Assembly (NCBI GenBank): GCA_037968655.1 | Contig: JBBKVW010000068.1 | Span: forward strand, 8,428-72,427 | Direction: 5' to 3' | Origin: CAISIP01 sp037968655 | GTDB taxonomy: Bacteria; Pseudomonadota; Gammaproteobacteria; Burkholderiales; Burkholderiaceae_C | Length of the DNA: 64,000 bases | Shown here: positions 1 through 11,177 of the stretch, one piece after another | Numbering within the stretch: position 1 is the stretch's first letter | Layout of the letters: the number at the start of each line of letters is the position of its first letter | Position numbers and translations under genes: made by a program | Notes under the pieces: generated by a model | Databases searched by the model: none | Told to the model about the DNA's origin: nothing | The model's input: the letters and a program-made list of their open reading frames with translations, nothing else

Positions 1-878
1 CCGCCCTGAACGGCGATCGTGATGAACTTGGTTGCGCCTTCGCCGTCGCGCACGATAGCGTGGGCGAGTTGGCGGGCGACCGATTGCATCGCTGCCAGCA
101 ATACCTGCCCTTCAGGGCTTTCCAGCGACTCGATTGGCGCATGATCGGCCTGATTGGTGGCGATGACGACAAAGGAGTCATTGGTCGACGTGTCACCGTC
201 AACCGTGATGCGATTGAACGATGCGTCAGCCAGCTGACTGGCCAGTTGCTGCATCAGCTGAGGCGCCACCCGCGCATCTGTGGCCATGAAGCCGAGCATG
301 GTGGCCATGTTGGGGCGAATCATGCCGGCACCCTTGCTCACGCCACTGATAGTCACCGTCGCAGCGCCGACCGACACGCGCGCGCTAAAGGCCTTGGGCA
401 CGGTATCGGTCGTCATGATGGCCTGCGCCGCGTTGAACCAGTTGTCGGTTCTTGCATCGGCAATTGCAGCCGGCAAGCCAGCCTCGATTCGTTCGACCGG
501 CAAGGGCTCCATGATGACGCCGGATGAAAACGGCAGAATCTGTCGCTCGGCCAGGTCCAGATGCCTCGCCAGCGCCGCCGCACAGGCACGTGCACGCTCT
601 ATTCCCTGCGCACCGGTACCGGCATTGGCATTGCCGGTGTTGATCAACAGGGCCCGGATCTGCTGGCCACTGGCAAGATGTTCGCGGCACACCTGTACCG
701 GCGCTGCACAAAAGCGATTCTGCGTGAAGACGGCCGCCACACTCGCACCAGCATCGATCAACACGACGCTCAAGTCCTTGCGATTGGCCTTGCGCACCCC
801 CGCCTCGGCGACGCCAATGCGTACACCCGGGACCGGAAACAAATCAGCGGCAATTGGGGCACTCAAATTGACAGGCAT
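1..878 (-). CDS. argJ: Glutamate N-acetyltransferase / amino-acid acetyltransferase, C-terminus cut by window edge
   Basis: ArgJ moves the acetyl group from N-acetylornithine to glutamate in the cyclic arginine pathway, and some forms also use acetyl-CoA. The protein starts MPVNLSAPIAADLFPVPGVR at an ATG 9 bases after the secA stop. It holds the MTTDTVPK segment and the self-cleavage motif KGAGMIRPNMATMLGF, in which the Thr of MATML is the N-terminal nucleophile of the beta chain after autoproteolysis. The reading frame runs off the left edge, so the C-terminal part of the beta chain is not visible. The tight spacing after secA suggests cotranscription, an arrangement common in Burkholderiales and pseudomonads. 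Confidence 0.95.
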   Translation of the reverse strand, partial: MPVNLSAPIAADLFPVPGVRIGVAEAGVRKANRKDLSVVLIDAGASVAAVFTQNRFCAAPVQVCREHLASGQQIRALLINTGNANAGTGAQGIERARACAAALARHLDLAERQILPFSSGVIMEPLPVERIEAGLPAAIADARTDNWFNAAQAIMTTDTVPKAFSARVSVGAATVTISGVSKGAGMIRPNMATMLGFMATDARVAPQLMQQLASQLADASFNRITVDGDTSTNDSFVVIATNQADHAPIESLESPEGQVLLAAMQSVARQLAHAIVRDGEGATKFITIAVQG

Positions 879-887
879 GGCGCGCTT

Positions 888-3665
<2,778 letters not shown>

Positions 3666-3804
3666 GAATGCAGGCCCACCCGGATGACGACAAATCGTCA
3701 ACCGGAAGGCGCAATCCTTTTTCAATCAATGTGAGGAATTGGGGTCGCCCCGACCGATTACAAGCGTTGCGCTGTCTCGGACCGCAAGACGCCAAGCGGC
3801 GATT

Positions 3805-4806
3805 TTACCTGCGCGCAGCCTTGGGCTTGGCGACCGCTGCAGCCACGGCGGGCGGCGCGGATTGCGACGCCTGCTGACCGGCGCTTTGCTGCGCTGCAAG
3901 GCCATTGCCAGCCGTCAGAAACTTCTGCGGGTCCTGTGGCACGCCTTGTACAAGCACTTCGAAATGCAAATGGGCACCCGTAGAGCGCCCAGTAGAACCG
4001 ACTTCAGCAATTTTTTGCCCGCGCCTGATCAGATCACCCTTTTTGACAAAGACAACGGACGCATGCGCATAGCGCGTCACCAGATCATTTCCATGATCGA
4101 TCTCGACCATGTTGCCGTAGCCCGGATGAAATTCCTGCACCACGACAACGCCGCCCGCAGCGGCCAGGATCGGTTTGCCCATGTCGGCCTGAAAATCCAG
4201 ACCAGTATGCAAAGCCGAGCGTCCCGTGATCGGATCGATGCGCCAGCCGAAGTCCGAACCCAGGTTTCCATCCGACACCGGTTTTTGGGTCGGCACCATC
4301 ATGTTGCGCATCTTCTGGTCGAACAGACGCGACTCCAATACCGTCAAGAGGTCGGTTCGCTGCATCGTGATGCGCTCGAGGTCGGCCAGCGTGGCCTGCA
4401 ACTCATCCATCGACAGCGGCCGCCCAGTCACCAGCACCCCACCTCGCCCTGGCTTGACCTTGATGTCGCCGGCGTTGATTCCTGCCAATCCTGAGACCCG
4501 CTCACCGAGCGATTCGAGTTGCGTCAACTTCGCCTGCATTTCACCGAGTTGGCGTGCCAACACGTCCAGGTTCTCGCGCATGAATTTGTCACGCTGCTCG
4601 AACTCATCCTGCACCACGAGACGCACCAGTGATCCGACCACCGGCCAGCGCTCGCGGGCCCCTTTGAGAAACACCCAGTGGTACATCAAAGCTGCCAACA
4701 GCATTAACAGTAGTGCGGCCAGCAGTGCAGACAGCACGAGCCGGGTGCCGGAAAGATGAACGGCCCGACTTTTGGCCAGCCAGGCATCCGTGATAATCAA
4801 GTGCAC
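3805..4806 (-). CDS. M23 family metallopeptidase (LytM-type murein endopeptidase), membrane-anchored
   Basis: This is a predicted periplasmic peptidoglycan endopeptidase of 333 residues. A single N-terminal membrane segment (LVLSALLAALLLMLLAALMY) is followed by a likely coiled coil (FEQRDKFMRENLDVLARQL onward) and a C-terminal LytM domain. The zinc ligands are seen in HTGLDF and HLHFEV, so the site looks catalytically complete. The C-terminus is an Ala/Gln/Pro-rich tail. I chose the GTG start because GGAGG lies about 6 bases upstream of it. The gene precedes secA and is divergent from dciA. The exact substrate bond cannot be told from the sequence. Confidence 0.88.
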   Translation of the reverse strand: MHLIITDAWLAKSRAVHLSGTRLVLSALLAALLLMLLAALMYHWVFLKGARERWPVVGSLVRLVVQDEFEQRDKFMRENLDVLARQLGEMQAKLTQLESLGERVSGLAGINAGDIKVKPGRGGVLVTGRPLSMDELQATLADLERITMQRTDLLTVLESRLFDQKMRNMMVPTQKPVSDGNLGSDFGWRIDPITGRSALHTGLDFQADMGKPILAAAGGVVVVQEFHPGYGNMVEIDHGNDLVTRYAHASVVFVKKGDLIRRGQKIAEVGSTGRSTGAHLHFEVLVQGVPQDPQKFLTAGNGLAAQQSAGQQASQSAPPAVAAAVAKPKAARR

Positions 4807-4833
4807 GTCAACCTCCAATCCTCGATCAGTGCC

Positions 4834-5145
4834 ATGGAACGCCGCGCCCAATCCCTCACCATCTTGCAAGCGAGCGAGGCCTCACCCACGTTGGCCCGCC
4901 TGGCAGAGCTTGCCCGAGACTCAACCGCACGACTCAAGGCCATCGAGTCGCTGATTCCGGCCACTTTGCGTCCAGCAATCAACGCGGGACCGATCGATGC
5001 CACCCAATGGTGCCTGTTGCTGGACAACAATGCTGCCGCTGCCAAACTGCGCCAGTTGCTGCCGGCACTGGAAGCCCACTTGCGCGTCAAGGGGTGGGAT
5101 ACCCGATCGATCCGTCTGAAAGTCCAGGACGCCAGATCGAAATAG
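4834..5145 (+). CDS. dciA: DUF721 family protein, probable DciA replicative-helicase loader
   Basis: The 103-residue product (from MERRAQSLTILQASEASP) matches the DUF721 family in length and in its place beside the M23-secA-argJ genes. In Pseudomonas the DUF721 gene next to lpxC and secA is dciA, whose product loads the replicative helicase DnaB in bacteria that lack DnaC/DnaI. Assignment here rests on family and synteny, since DUF721 proteins are poorly conserved. The start has no strong Shine-Dalgarno sequence. The gene is divergent from the M23 peptidase, with 27 bases between the two start codons. Confidence 0.72.
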   Translation: MERRAQSLTILQASEASPTLARLAELARDSTARLKAIESLIPATLRPAINAGPIDATQWCLLLDNNAAAAKLRQLLPALEAHLRVKGWDTRSIRLKVQDARSK

Positions 5146-5167
5146 GTGCGCCCAAGTCAGAGTCAAA

Positions 5168-5243
5168 TGGTGCCGATTGTCGGAATCGAACTGACGACCT
5201 ACCGCTTACAAGGCGGTTGCTCTACCAACTGAGCTAAATCGGC
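5168..5243 (-). tRNA. tRNA-Thr (anticodon TGT)
   Basis: The minus strand folds as a complete cloverleaf of 76 nt including an encoded CCA. The acceptor stem is GCCGATT with AATCGGC, the D arm contains AGCTCAGTTGGTAGAGC, the anticodon loop is CTTGTAA (TGT, threonine), and the T arm contains GTTCGATTC. It lies just downstream of sspB on the same strand and could be processed from that transcript. Confidence 0.97.
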
Positions 5244-5299
5244 ACGGAGAAATTTTACAAGATGCGTTGTTGGCGCCGTCGCAGTCACACAATCGACGA

Positions 5300-5824
5300 T
5301 TACTTGATGCGTGTGAGCTTGGGCCGCCTACCGGCGCGCGGTCGGTCGGGGTCTGGCTTGTCCAGTGTAGAACCCGCCTTTGGCGCAACAGACTCCACCA
5401 ATTTGACATCCGATTCAGTCGTTCGTGCATCATCCGCTAGCGTCACCTTGGCATCACCACTGGCCGCTTTTGCCTCCACTGGCGCCGGCATAGTTTGGGC
5501 GACCGGCCGCGGAAAAGCCATGCCCTGCCCGTTCTCGCGTGCATAGATGGCTATCACCCGGTCGACGGGAATCATGATTTCGCGCGCCTTGCCGGCAAAT
5601 CGGGCGCTGAAGGCAATGAATTCATTGCCAAGCTCCAGTGCGCTGGTTGCGTCAAAACTGATGTTGAGAACGATCTCTCCGTCCTTCACATACTCCCTGG
5701 GCACTTGGACACCATCGTCCACTTGCACCGCCACATAGGGCGTCAGTCCGTTGTCGGTACACCACTCGTACAGGGCCCGAATGAGATAGGGGCGGGTCGA
5801 ACTGGAACTTTGGGCATCAATCAT
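5300..5824 (-). CDS. sspB: ClpXP protease specificity-enhancing factor SspB
   Basis: SspB is the adaptor that brings ssrA-tagged and some other substrates to ClpXP. The 174-residue product has the substrate-binding fold at residues 1-100 (start MIDAQSSSSTRPYLIRALYE), then a low-complexity linker. It ends in the basic tail RRPKLTRIK, which matches the ClpX-binding XB motif. It follows sspA by 19 bases, the usual sspA-sspB pair. Confidence 0.95.
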   Translation of the reverse strand: MIDAQSSSSTRPYLIRALYEWCTDNGLTPYVAVQVDDGVQVPREYVKDGEIVLNISFDATSALELGNEFIAFSARFAGKAREIMIPVDRVIAIYARENGQGMAFPRPVAQTMPAPVEAKAASGDAKVTLADDARTTESDVKLVESVAPKAGSTLDKPDPDRPRAGRRPKLTRIK

Positions 5825-5843
5825 CAGCTGACAAAACCAGGGG

Positions 5844-6455
5844 TTACTTGCGCATGACCTTTTCTGACGGCGTCAACGCTTCAATATACGCCGGCCGCGA
5901 AAAGATGCGTTCTGCGTACTTGAGCAGCGGCGCCGCGTTCTTGCTCAGGTCGATGCCGTAATAGTCCAGACGCCACAGCAACGGCGCGATGGCCACGTCG
6001 AGCATCGAGAATCCTTCGCCCAGCATGTATTTGTTTTTCAGAAAGATCGGCGCAAGTTGCGTCAATCGATCGCGAATATGGGCCCGTGCCTTCTCCAGCA
6101 CTTTTTCATGGCTCTTGGCCGCACGCGACTCGAGCGTTGACACATGTACGAAAAGCTCCTTTTCGAAATTCAGCAGGAACAGGCGCACGCGCGCCCGATC
6201 CACCGGATCGCCCGGCATCAGCTGCGGATGCGGGAAGCGCTCGTCGATGTATTCGTTGATGATGTTGGACTCATACAGGATCAGGTCGCGCTCGACCAGG
6301 ATCGGCACCTGGCCGTACGGGTTCATGACATTGATGTCATCGGGCTTGTTGTACAAATCAACATCGCGAATCTCGAAATCCATGCCTTTCTCAAACAGCA
6401 CGAAACGGCATCGGTGGGAATAGGGGCAGGTGGTTCCTGAATACAGCACCATCAT
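5844..6455 (-). CDS. sspA: Stringent starvation protein A (GST-fold RNA polymerase-associated protein)
   Basis: SspA is a glutathione-transferase-fold protein that binds RNA polymerase and affects stationary-phase and acid-stress transcription. The 203-residue product starts MMVLYSGTTCPYSHRCRFVL with the thioredoxin-like N-domain. It carries the conserved YGQVPILVERDLILYES segment and a helical C-domain. A GAGGAG ribosome-binding sequence lies 8 bases before the first ATG. It follows the petC terminator and leads sspB, so it probably has its own promoter in the 70 bases upstream. Confidence 0.95.
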   Translation of the reverse strand: MMVLYSGTTCPYSHRCRFVLFEKGMDFEIRDVDLYNKPDDINVMNPYGQVPILVERDLILYESNIINEYIDERFPHPQLMPGDPVDRARVRLFLLNFEKELFVHVSTLESRAAKSHEKVLEKARAHIRDRLTQLAPIFLKNKYMLGEGFSMLDVAIAPLLWRLDYYGIDLSKNAAPLLKYAERIFSRPAYIEALTPSEKVMRK

Positions 6456-6489
6456 GGTGGGGGCTCCTCAAAATCAAAACAAAATTCCC

Positions 6490-6519
6490 GAGCCAGGCGG
6501 CCTGTCGCCAAGCTGGCTC
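6490..6519 (-). other. Inverted repeat (7-bp stem) in the sspA leader region
   Basis: GAGCCAG at 6490-6496 pairs with CTGGCTC at 6513-6519 around a 16-nt loop. On the minus strand it is followed by GGGAATTTTGTTTTG, which is T-rich but not a clean tract. It could be a second, weaker terminator behind petC or a structure in the sspA leader. Confidence 0.4.
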
Positions 6520-6524
6520 CGAAA

Positions 6525-6560
6525 CGAAAAAGAGTGGGATGCTTGTCGGCAACCCACTCT
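6525..6560 (-). terminator. petC: Rho-independent terminator after petC
   Basis: On the minus strand AGAGTGGG and CCCACTCT form an 8-bp perfect stem around a 14-nt loop, followed directly by TTTTTCG. The position, about 45 bases after the petC stop, fits the end of the petABC transcript. Confidence 0.8.
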
Positions 6561-6604
6561 GATAACGCAGACCTAAGCCGTTCGGGCAAGGTCTGGACTC
6601 ATCG

Positions 6605-7381
6605 CTATTTGATGTCTTTCCAGTATGCCGCGTTCAAGCGCCATGTAAACACCGTCAGCACCGAAAGAAATATCAACACTCCAACGCCCACGCGCTTGCG
6701 GGTATTTTGCGCCGGCTCGCCCATCCATTGCAGAAAATTCACCAGATCTCCAACGGCGGTATCAAACTGCAACGGTGTCAGCGTGCCGGCAGTCTTTTGC
6801 TCCCAACCCTGGAATGTCTTGACCTCACTTCCATGCTCGGTCTTGACGTCGAATATCGGTACTCGACTGCCCTGCAATTGCCACATTACGTGCGGCATAC
6901 CCACGTCGGGAAATGCCAGGTTGTTCCAGCCCGTTGCTTTTGTCGCGTCTGGATAATATGTTCTTAAATAGGTGTAGAGATAGTCCGCGCCGCTACCCTG
7001 TCCGGCCGCAGCACGCGAGCGGGCAATCACGGTGAGGTCGGGCGGGTTGGCGCCGAACCACTGCTTGGCTTCCTTCGGATCGATGGCCGCGATCATGGTT
7101 TCACCGACCTTGTCCGTCGCAAACAGCAAGTTGTCCTTGATCTGCTCTAAGGTCAATCCAATATCAGTCATGCGGTTGTAGCGCATGAATGCAGCCGAGT
7201 GGCAGTTCAAGCAATAGTTGACGAACAGTTTCGCCCCGTTTTGCAGGGCGACAAGGTCATTGGTCTTGTTCGGAGCCTTGTCCCAGGCGATGCCGCCACC
7301 TGATGCATGGGCGCTTGCAAGCACACCCAGCGATGCGACGATGGCGAGGATGGCCTTACAAAAACTGGCTGCTGTTTTCAT
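6605..7381 (-). CDS. petC: Ubiquinol-cytochrome c reductase, cytochrome c1 subunit
   Basis: Cytochrome c1 carries electrons from the Rieske protein to soluble cytochrome c in complex III. The 258-residue product has a signal peptide (AILAIVASLGVLASAHA), then the haem-binding CLNCH in NYCLNCHSAAFMRYNRM. The sixth haem ligand is probably the Met in GMPHVMWQ. A C-terminal membrane anchor (VGVLIFLSVLTVFTWRLNA) keeps the domain in the periplasm. It is the last gene of petA-petB-petC, 18 bases after petB, and is followed by a terminator. Confidence 0.96.
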   Translation of the reverse strand: MKTAASFCKAILAIVASLGVLASAHASGGGIAWDKAPNKTNDLVALQNGAKLFVNYCLNCHSAAFMRYNRMTDIGLTLEQIKDNLLFATDKVGETMIAAIDPKEAKQWFGANPPDLTVIARSRAAAGQGSGADYLYTYLRTYYPDATKATGWNNLAFPDVGMPHVMWQLQGSRVPIFDVKTEHGSEVKTFQGWEQKTAGTLTPLQFDTAVGDLVNFLQWMGEPAQNTRKRVGVGVLIFLSVLTVFTWRLNAAYWKDIK

Positions 7382-7399
7382 CTTGATTTTCTCCCGCTA

Positions 7400-8800
7400 T
7401 CAATGTGCAGCGAAGTTGACGCGCTTGGGTACGGGCTTGGCTTCGCCCAAAGTACTCCACCAAGGCATCAGCAGGAAAAATCCGAAATAGAACAAGGTGC
7501 CGACTTGAGATACCCGCTCGCCAATTGGCGACGGCGGCTGAACGCCCAGATACGCAAGCACAACGAAGTTGAGCACAAACACGCCGTACAAGTACTTGTG
7601 CCAATCAGGGCGATAGCGGATCGACTTGACCGGGCTGAAATCCAGCCAGGGCAGGAAAAACAGGATGATGACGGCACCGCCCATCACCACCACACCCCAG
7701 AACTTGGCGTCAATGGCCATCATCATGGCAGTCACCACCACAGCGGCCAAGACCACAACTGCCTTCAGTACGCCAGGCAGCTTGACCTTGAACACCAGCA
7801 ATGCGGCGCCAGCCAACACGGACGCAATCAGCGCGTACATCATCTCGTCGGTGATGGCCCGCAGCATCGAGTAGTACGGGGTGAAATACCAGACCGGCGC
7901 GATATGCAGTGGCGTCTTTAGCGGATCGGCTGGTATGAAGTTGTTGTATTCCAGGAAGTAGCCACCAAACTCCGGCGCAAAGAAGACGATGGCACTGAAC
8001 ACCATGAGGAACATGCTGACGGCAAAAATGTCGTGCACCGTGTAATAGGGATGAAAGGGTATGCCGTCCAGCGGAATTCCATTCTTGCCTTTGGTTTCCT
8101 TGATCTCGATTCCGTCCGGGTTGTTTGAGCCCACCTCGTGCAAGGCGATTATGTGCGCCGCCACCAGACCGAGCAGCACCAGTGGAACTGCAATCACGTG
8201 AAAGCTGAAGAAGCGGTTGAGCGTGGCATCGCCAACGACATAGTCACCACGAATCAGCAACGCCAGATCCGGCCCCACAAAGGGGATCGCCGCAAACAGG
8301 TTCACGATCACCTGCGCGCCCCAGTAGCTCATCTGACCCCATGGAAGCAGGTAGCCCATGAAGGCTTCGGCCATCAGGCACAGGAAAATTGCGCAGCCGA
8401 AGACCCAGATCAGTTCGCGCGGCTTGCGGTAGCTGCCATAGATCAGGCCTCGGAACATGTGCAGGTACACCACGACAAAAAATGCCGAGGCGCCAGTCGA
8501 GTGCATATAGCGCACCAGCCAACCCCAGGGCACGTCGCGCATGATGTATTCGACCGATCCGAATGCAAGCGCCGCATCGGGCTTGTAGTGCATGACCAGA
8601 AAAATGCCGGTAACGATCTGAATCACCAGCACCAACATCGCCAGCGAGCCGAAGATGTACCAGAAGTTGAAATTCTTTGGCGCGTAATACTCGCCCATAT
8701 GCTCGTTGTAGAGCTTGGACAGCGGGAACCGGTTGTCGACCCAGTTCAGGAGCTTTTCAGCCACTGGCGCGTTGGGGGAAACTTCTTTCATTTCAGCCAC
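7400..8800 (-). CDS. petB: Ubiquinol-cytochrome c reductase, cytochrome b subunit
   Basis: Cytochrome b is the membrane core of complex III, with two haems b and the quinol-oxidation (Qo) and quinone-reduction (Qi) sites. The 466-residue product has the N-terminal four-helix haem region (RYMHSTGASAFFVVVYLHM; ending FFSFHVIAVPLVLLGLVAAH) and the C-terminal helices. The Qo motif reads PVWY (in IAPVWYFTPYYSML) in place of the textbook PEWY. About 80 residues after that motif form extra hydrophobic helices, as in other proteobacterial forms. It lies 32 bases after petA. Confidence 0.96.
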   Translation of the reverse strand: MAEMKEVSPNAPVAEKLLNWVDNRFPLSKLYNEHMGEYYAPKNFNFWYIFGSLAMLVLVIQIVTGIFLVMHYKPDAALAFGSVEYIMRDVPWGWLVRYMHSTGASAFFVVVYLHMFRGLIYGSYRKPRELIWVFGCAIFLCLMAEAFMGYLLPWGQMSYWGAQVIVNLFAAIPFVGPDLALLIRGDYVVGDATLNRFFSFHVIAVPLVLLGLVAAHIIALHEVGSNNPDGIEIKETKGKNGIPLDGIPFHPYYTVHDIFAVSMFLMVFSAIVFFAPEFGGYFLEYNNFIPADPLKTPLHIAPVWYFTPYYSMLRAITDEMMYALIASVLAGAALLVFKVKLPGVLKAVVVLAAVVVTAMMMAIDAKFWGVVVMGGAVIILFFLPWLDFSPVKSIRYRPDWHKYLYGVFVLNFVVLAYLGVQPPSPIGERVSQVGTLFYFGFFLLMPWWSTLGEAKPVPKRVNFAAH

Positions 8801-8832
8801 GTGTTGCTCCGGTACTGCGGTTACTCATGGAT

Positions 8833-9432
8833 TCACGCCTTCTTGTCTTCACCGATCAGCAATCGGTTGTCAGAAAGATACATATGAGGTGGGACCTCGA
8901 GGTTGTCCGGGGCAGGCTTGTTCTTGAAGACCCGACCAGCCAGATCAAAGGTGGAGCCGTGGCAGGGGCAGAAGAAGCCGCCCTTCCAATCTTCCGGCAA
9001 AGACGGCTGGGCGCCAGTCTGGAAACGATCGGACGGCGAACATCCCAGATGGGTGCAGATGCCGACAACCACCAGCAATTCCGGTTTGATCGAGCGCGCA
9101 TCATTGCGGGCATATTCTGGCGTCAACTCGTCGGGTTTGCGCTTGGAATGCGGATCGGCCAACTGGCTGTCCAAGGACTTCAAGCCAGCCAGTTGCTCTG
9201 GCGTTCGGCGCAAGATCCACACCGGTTTGCCACGCCATTCGACGGTCAGTTTCTCACCCGGCTTGAGCGCGGAGACGTCGGCCTCGACCGCCGCACCAGC
9301 GGCCTTGGCCCGCTCGGAGGGCTCGAAACTGCGCACGAACGGCACGGCTGTAAATGCGCCGCCGACAGCTCCAACACAGCCCGACGCGATGATCCACGTC
9401 CGTTTGCTGTTGTCGACTGGGGTGTCTCTCAT
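8833..9432 (-). CDS. petA: Ubiquinol-cytochrome c reductase, Rieske iron-sulfur subunit
   Basis: The Rieske protein takes one electron from quinol at the Qo site and passes it to cytochrome c1. The 199-residue product starts MRDTPVDNSKRTWIIASG. I chose this start because GAGGAA lies 6 bases upstream and because it is where family members begin. The N-terminal membrane segment follows NSKRTWI, a Tat-type signal with Lys-Arg in place of Arg-Arg. The 2Fe-2S ligands are in CTHLGC and CPCHGS. It heads petABC and is divergent from mscL. Confidence 0.96.
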   Translation of the reverse strand: MRDTPVDNSKRTWIIASGCVGAVGGAFTAVPFVRSFEPSERAKAAGAAVEADVSALKPGEKLTVEWRGKPVWILRRTPEQLAGLKSLDSQLADPHSKRKPDELTPEYARNDARSIKPELLVVVGICTHLGCSPSDRFQTGAQPSLPEDWKGGFFCPCHGSTFDLAGRVFKNKPAPDNLEVPPHMYLSDNRLLIGEDKKA

Positions 9433-9621
9433 GGGATTCCTCAATGAAAACATCGCTCTTGGGTAAGCGCGGAATTGTAGCTGACCGACCCGCCCGACTG
9501 GGCCAGAGGCCATGCCACTACAACGCAACAACATTGCCCATTGACGCTTGATGCTTTACATTGCTCCCGGCTTCAGGGCCGTAAACTCGTCAGCTTCCCA
9601 AAACACACAGGAGAAGAAGCA

Positions 9622-10044
9622 ATGAGCATGATGTCGGAATTCAAGGAATTCGCTCTCAGGGGCAACGTGATGGATCTGGCGGTCGGTGTGATCATCGGCG
9701 CCGCATTTGGAAAAATTGTCGACTCGATGGTCGGGGACCTGATCATGCCGCTCGTCGGCGCAGTGATTGGCAATATTGACTTCTCCAGCATGTATGTCGT
9801 GCTGGGCGATGTTCCTGCAGGCGTTGGCGCCGGGCTTGCGGAAATGAAAAAGGCCGGAGTGCCGGTTTTCGCTTACGGCAATTTCCTGACCATCGCCGTT
9901 AATTTCGTCATTCTGGCTTTCATTATCTTCATGATGGTCCAGCAGATGAACCGCATGAAACGCAAAGAGCCGGCGCCGGCGCCCGCTGCAACGCCAGAGG
10001 ACGTCTTGCTGCTGCGTCAGATCCGGGACAGCCTCAAGAAGTAA
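9622..10044 (+). CDS. mscL: Large-conductance mechanosensitive channel MscL
   Basis: MscL is a pentameric inner-membrane channel that opens under strong membrane tension to release solutes on osmotic downshock. The 140-residue product begins MSMMSEFKEFALRGNVMDLA, after GGAGAAGAAGC. It has the first pore helix (VGVIIGAAFGKIVDSMVGDL), a periplasmic loop, the second helix (FLTIAVNFVILAFIIFMMVQ) and a charged cytoplasmic helical tail with a PAPAP-rich linker. Length and layout are normal. It stands alone, convergent with pdxA. Confidence 0.97.
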   Translation: MSMMSEFKEFALRGNVMDLAVGVIIGAAFGKIVDSMVGDLIMPLVGAVIGNIDFSSMYVVLGDVPAGVGAGLAEMKKAGVPVFAYGNFLTIAVNFVILAFIIFMMVQQMNRMKRKEPAPAPAATPEDVLLLRQIRDSLKK

Positions 10045-10051
10045 TCAGCTT

Positions 10052-10087
10052 GCTGGCAGGGGCCCGCAATCAGCTTGTCCTGCCAGC
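10052..10087. terminator. Inverted repeat between convergent mscL and pdxA
   Basis: GCTGGCAGG and CCTGCCAGC make a 9-bp perfect stem with an 18-nt loop, lying over the pdxA stop codon just after the mscL stop. The 10-mer AATCAGCTTG also occurs twice here (10043 and 10068). There is no T-tract, so a terminator role is only a guess. Confidence 0.35.
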
Positions 10088-11170
10088 TGGTGATCCCGAT
10101 CTGGCATTCCCTGCTGCCAAGCGGGGCTGCAGATCTGCCAACGTACGCGCCATCCGGATGGCGGCTATCAGACTTGCGGCATTCGCCTTGCCAGTGCCCG
10201 CGATGTCAAACGCAGTGCCATGATCCGGGCTGGTGCGCACCAGGGGCAGGCCAAGCGTCACATTGACGCCTTTGTCGACGCCCAGGTATTTCACCGGAAT
10301 CAGGCCCTGGTCGTGGTACATCGCGACCACGACGTCAAATTCGCTGGCGCCGTCAATCAAACCCCTGGCCCGCATGAAGACGGTGTCAGGGGCGAACGGG
10401 CCCAGTGCGTCCAGACCCTGTGACCGCGCCTGTTCGATAGCAGGGGCGATCACGTCCAACTCCTCTCGGCCAAACAAGCCGCCTTCGCCGGCGTGCGGAT
10501 TGAGACCGGCCACAGCCATTCGCGGCCGGCGACCCAGCAAGGGCAAAAGGGCTTGATGGGTTACCTGCAGTGTCTGCAGCACGCGTTCAGTGGTGACCGC
10601 GTCGATCGCCTGGCGCAGGGAAACGTGAATGCTGACCAATACGGTACGCAGTTCGTCGTTGGCCAACATCATGCGCACCGGCAATTCGGCAATCGATATG
10701 CCCGTCCTCTCCGCTGCGCGATGCTGCAGCATCTCTGTATGCCCTGGAAACCGGCTGTGTGGCAGCCCCGCAGCAGCCAGGGACTCCTTGTGCAAGGGAG
10801 CCGTAACCAAGGCTGCAACACCGCCGCGCAAGGCAGCGTCTGCAGCCCAGAGCACACACTCAGCGGCCATGCGCCCCCCCACCGCGCTGATCCTTCCCAT
10901 CTCAACTGGCCGGTGATCGGCGGTCGCTTGCAGTACGGGAATGCAGTTCGAAGGCGCTTCCAGAGCTTCGCCTGGCTGCTGTAACACGGCAACCGGGAGT
11001 TGCAGCATTCCAGAACTTGATATGAACGCCGAGGCGCGGCGCATGGCCGCCACATCGCCTGCCACAAAACATCCTCGCGTGATGGCTGGCGCGTCGCGAA
11101 ACGCCTTGGCGACAATTTCCGGACCGATGCCGGCCGGATCGCCCATGGTGATCGCAATCGCCTGGCACAT
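10070..11170 (-). CDS. pdxA: 4-Hydroxythreonine-4-phosphate dehydrogenase PdxA
   Basis: PdxA oxidises 4-phosphohydroxy-L-threonine with NAD in the DXP-dependent pyridoxal phosphate pathway. The product is 366 residues from MCQAIAITMGDPAGIGPEIV. A longer in-frame start exists upstream but would run into the NIF3 gene. The family motifs are MGDPAGIGPEI, the metal-ligand region PGHTEML, the conserved NPHAGEGGLFG and YHDQGLIPVKYLG. The C-terminal tail is somewhat longer than usual. It follows the NIF3-family gene by 7 bases and probably shares its transcript. Confidence 0.95.
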   Translation of the reverse strand: MCQAIAITMGDPAGIGPEIVAKAFRDAPAITRGCFVAGDVAAMRRASAFISSSGMLQLPVAVLQQPGEALEAPSNCIPVLQATADHRPVEMGRISAVGGRMAAECVLWAADAALRGGVAALVTAPLHKESLAAAGLPHSRFPGHTEMLQHRAAERTGISIAELPVRMMLANDELRTVLVSIHVSLRQAIDAVTTERVLQTLQVTHQALLPLLGRRPRMAVAGLNPHAGEGGLFGREELDVIAPAIEQARSQGLDALGPFAPDTVFMRARGLIDGASEFDVVVAMYHDQGLIPVKYLGVDKGVNVTLGLPLVRTSPDHGTAFDIAGTGKANAASLIAAIRMARTLADLQPRLAAGNARSGSPAGRTS

Positions 11171-11177
11171 CTGTCGC

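Noticed and set aside
3738..3760. GGTCG-GGG-CGACC hairpin upstream of secA as a terminator or regulatory leader
   Set aside because: The stem is only 5 bp and no T-tract follows on the minus strand.
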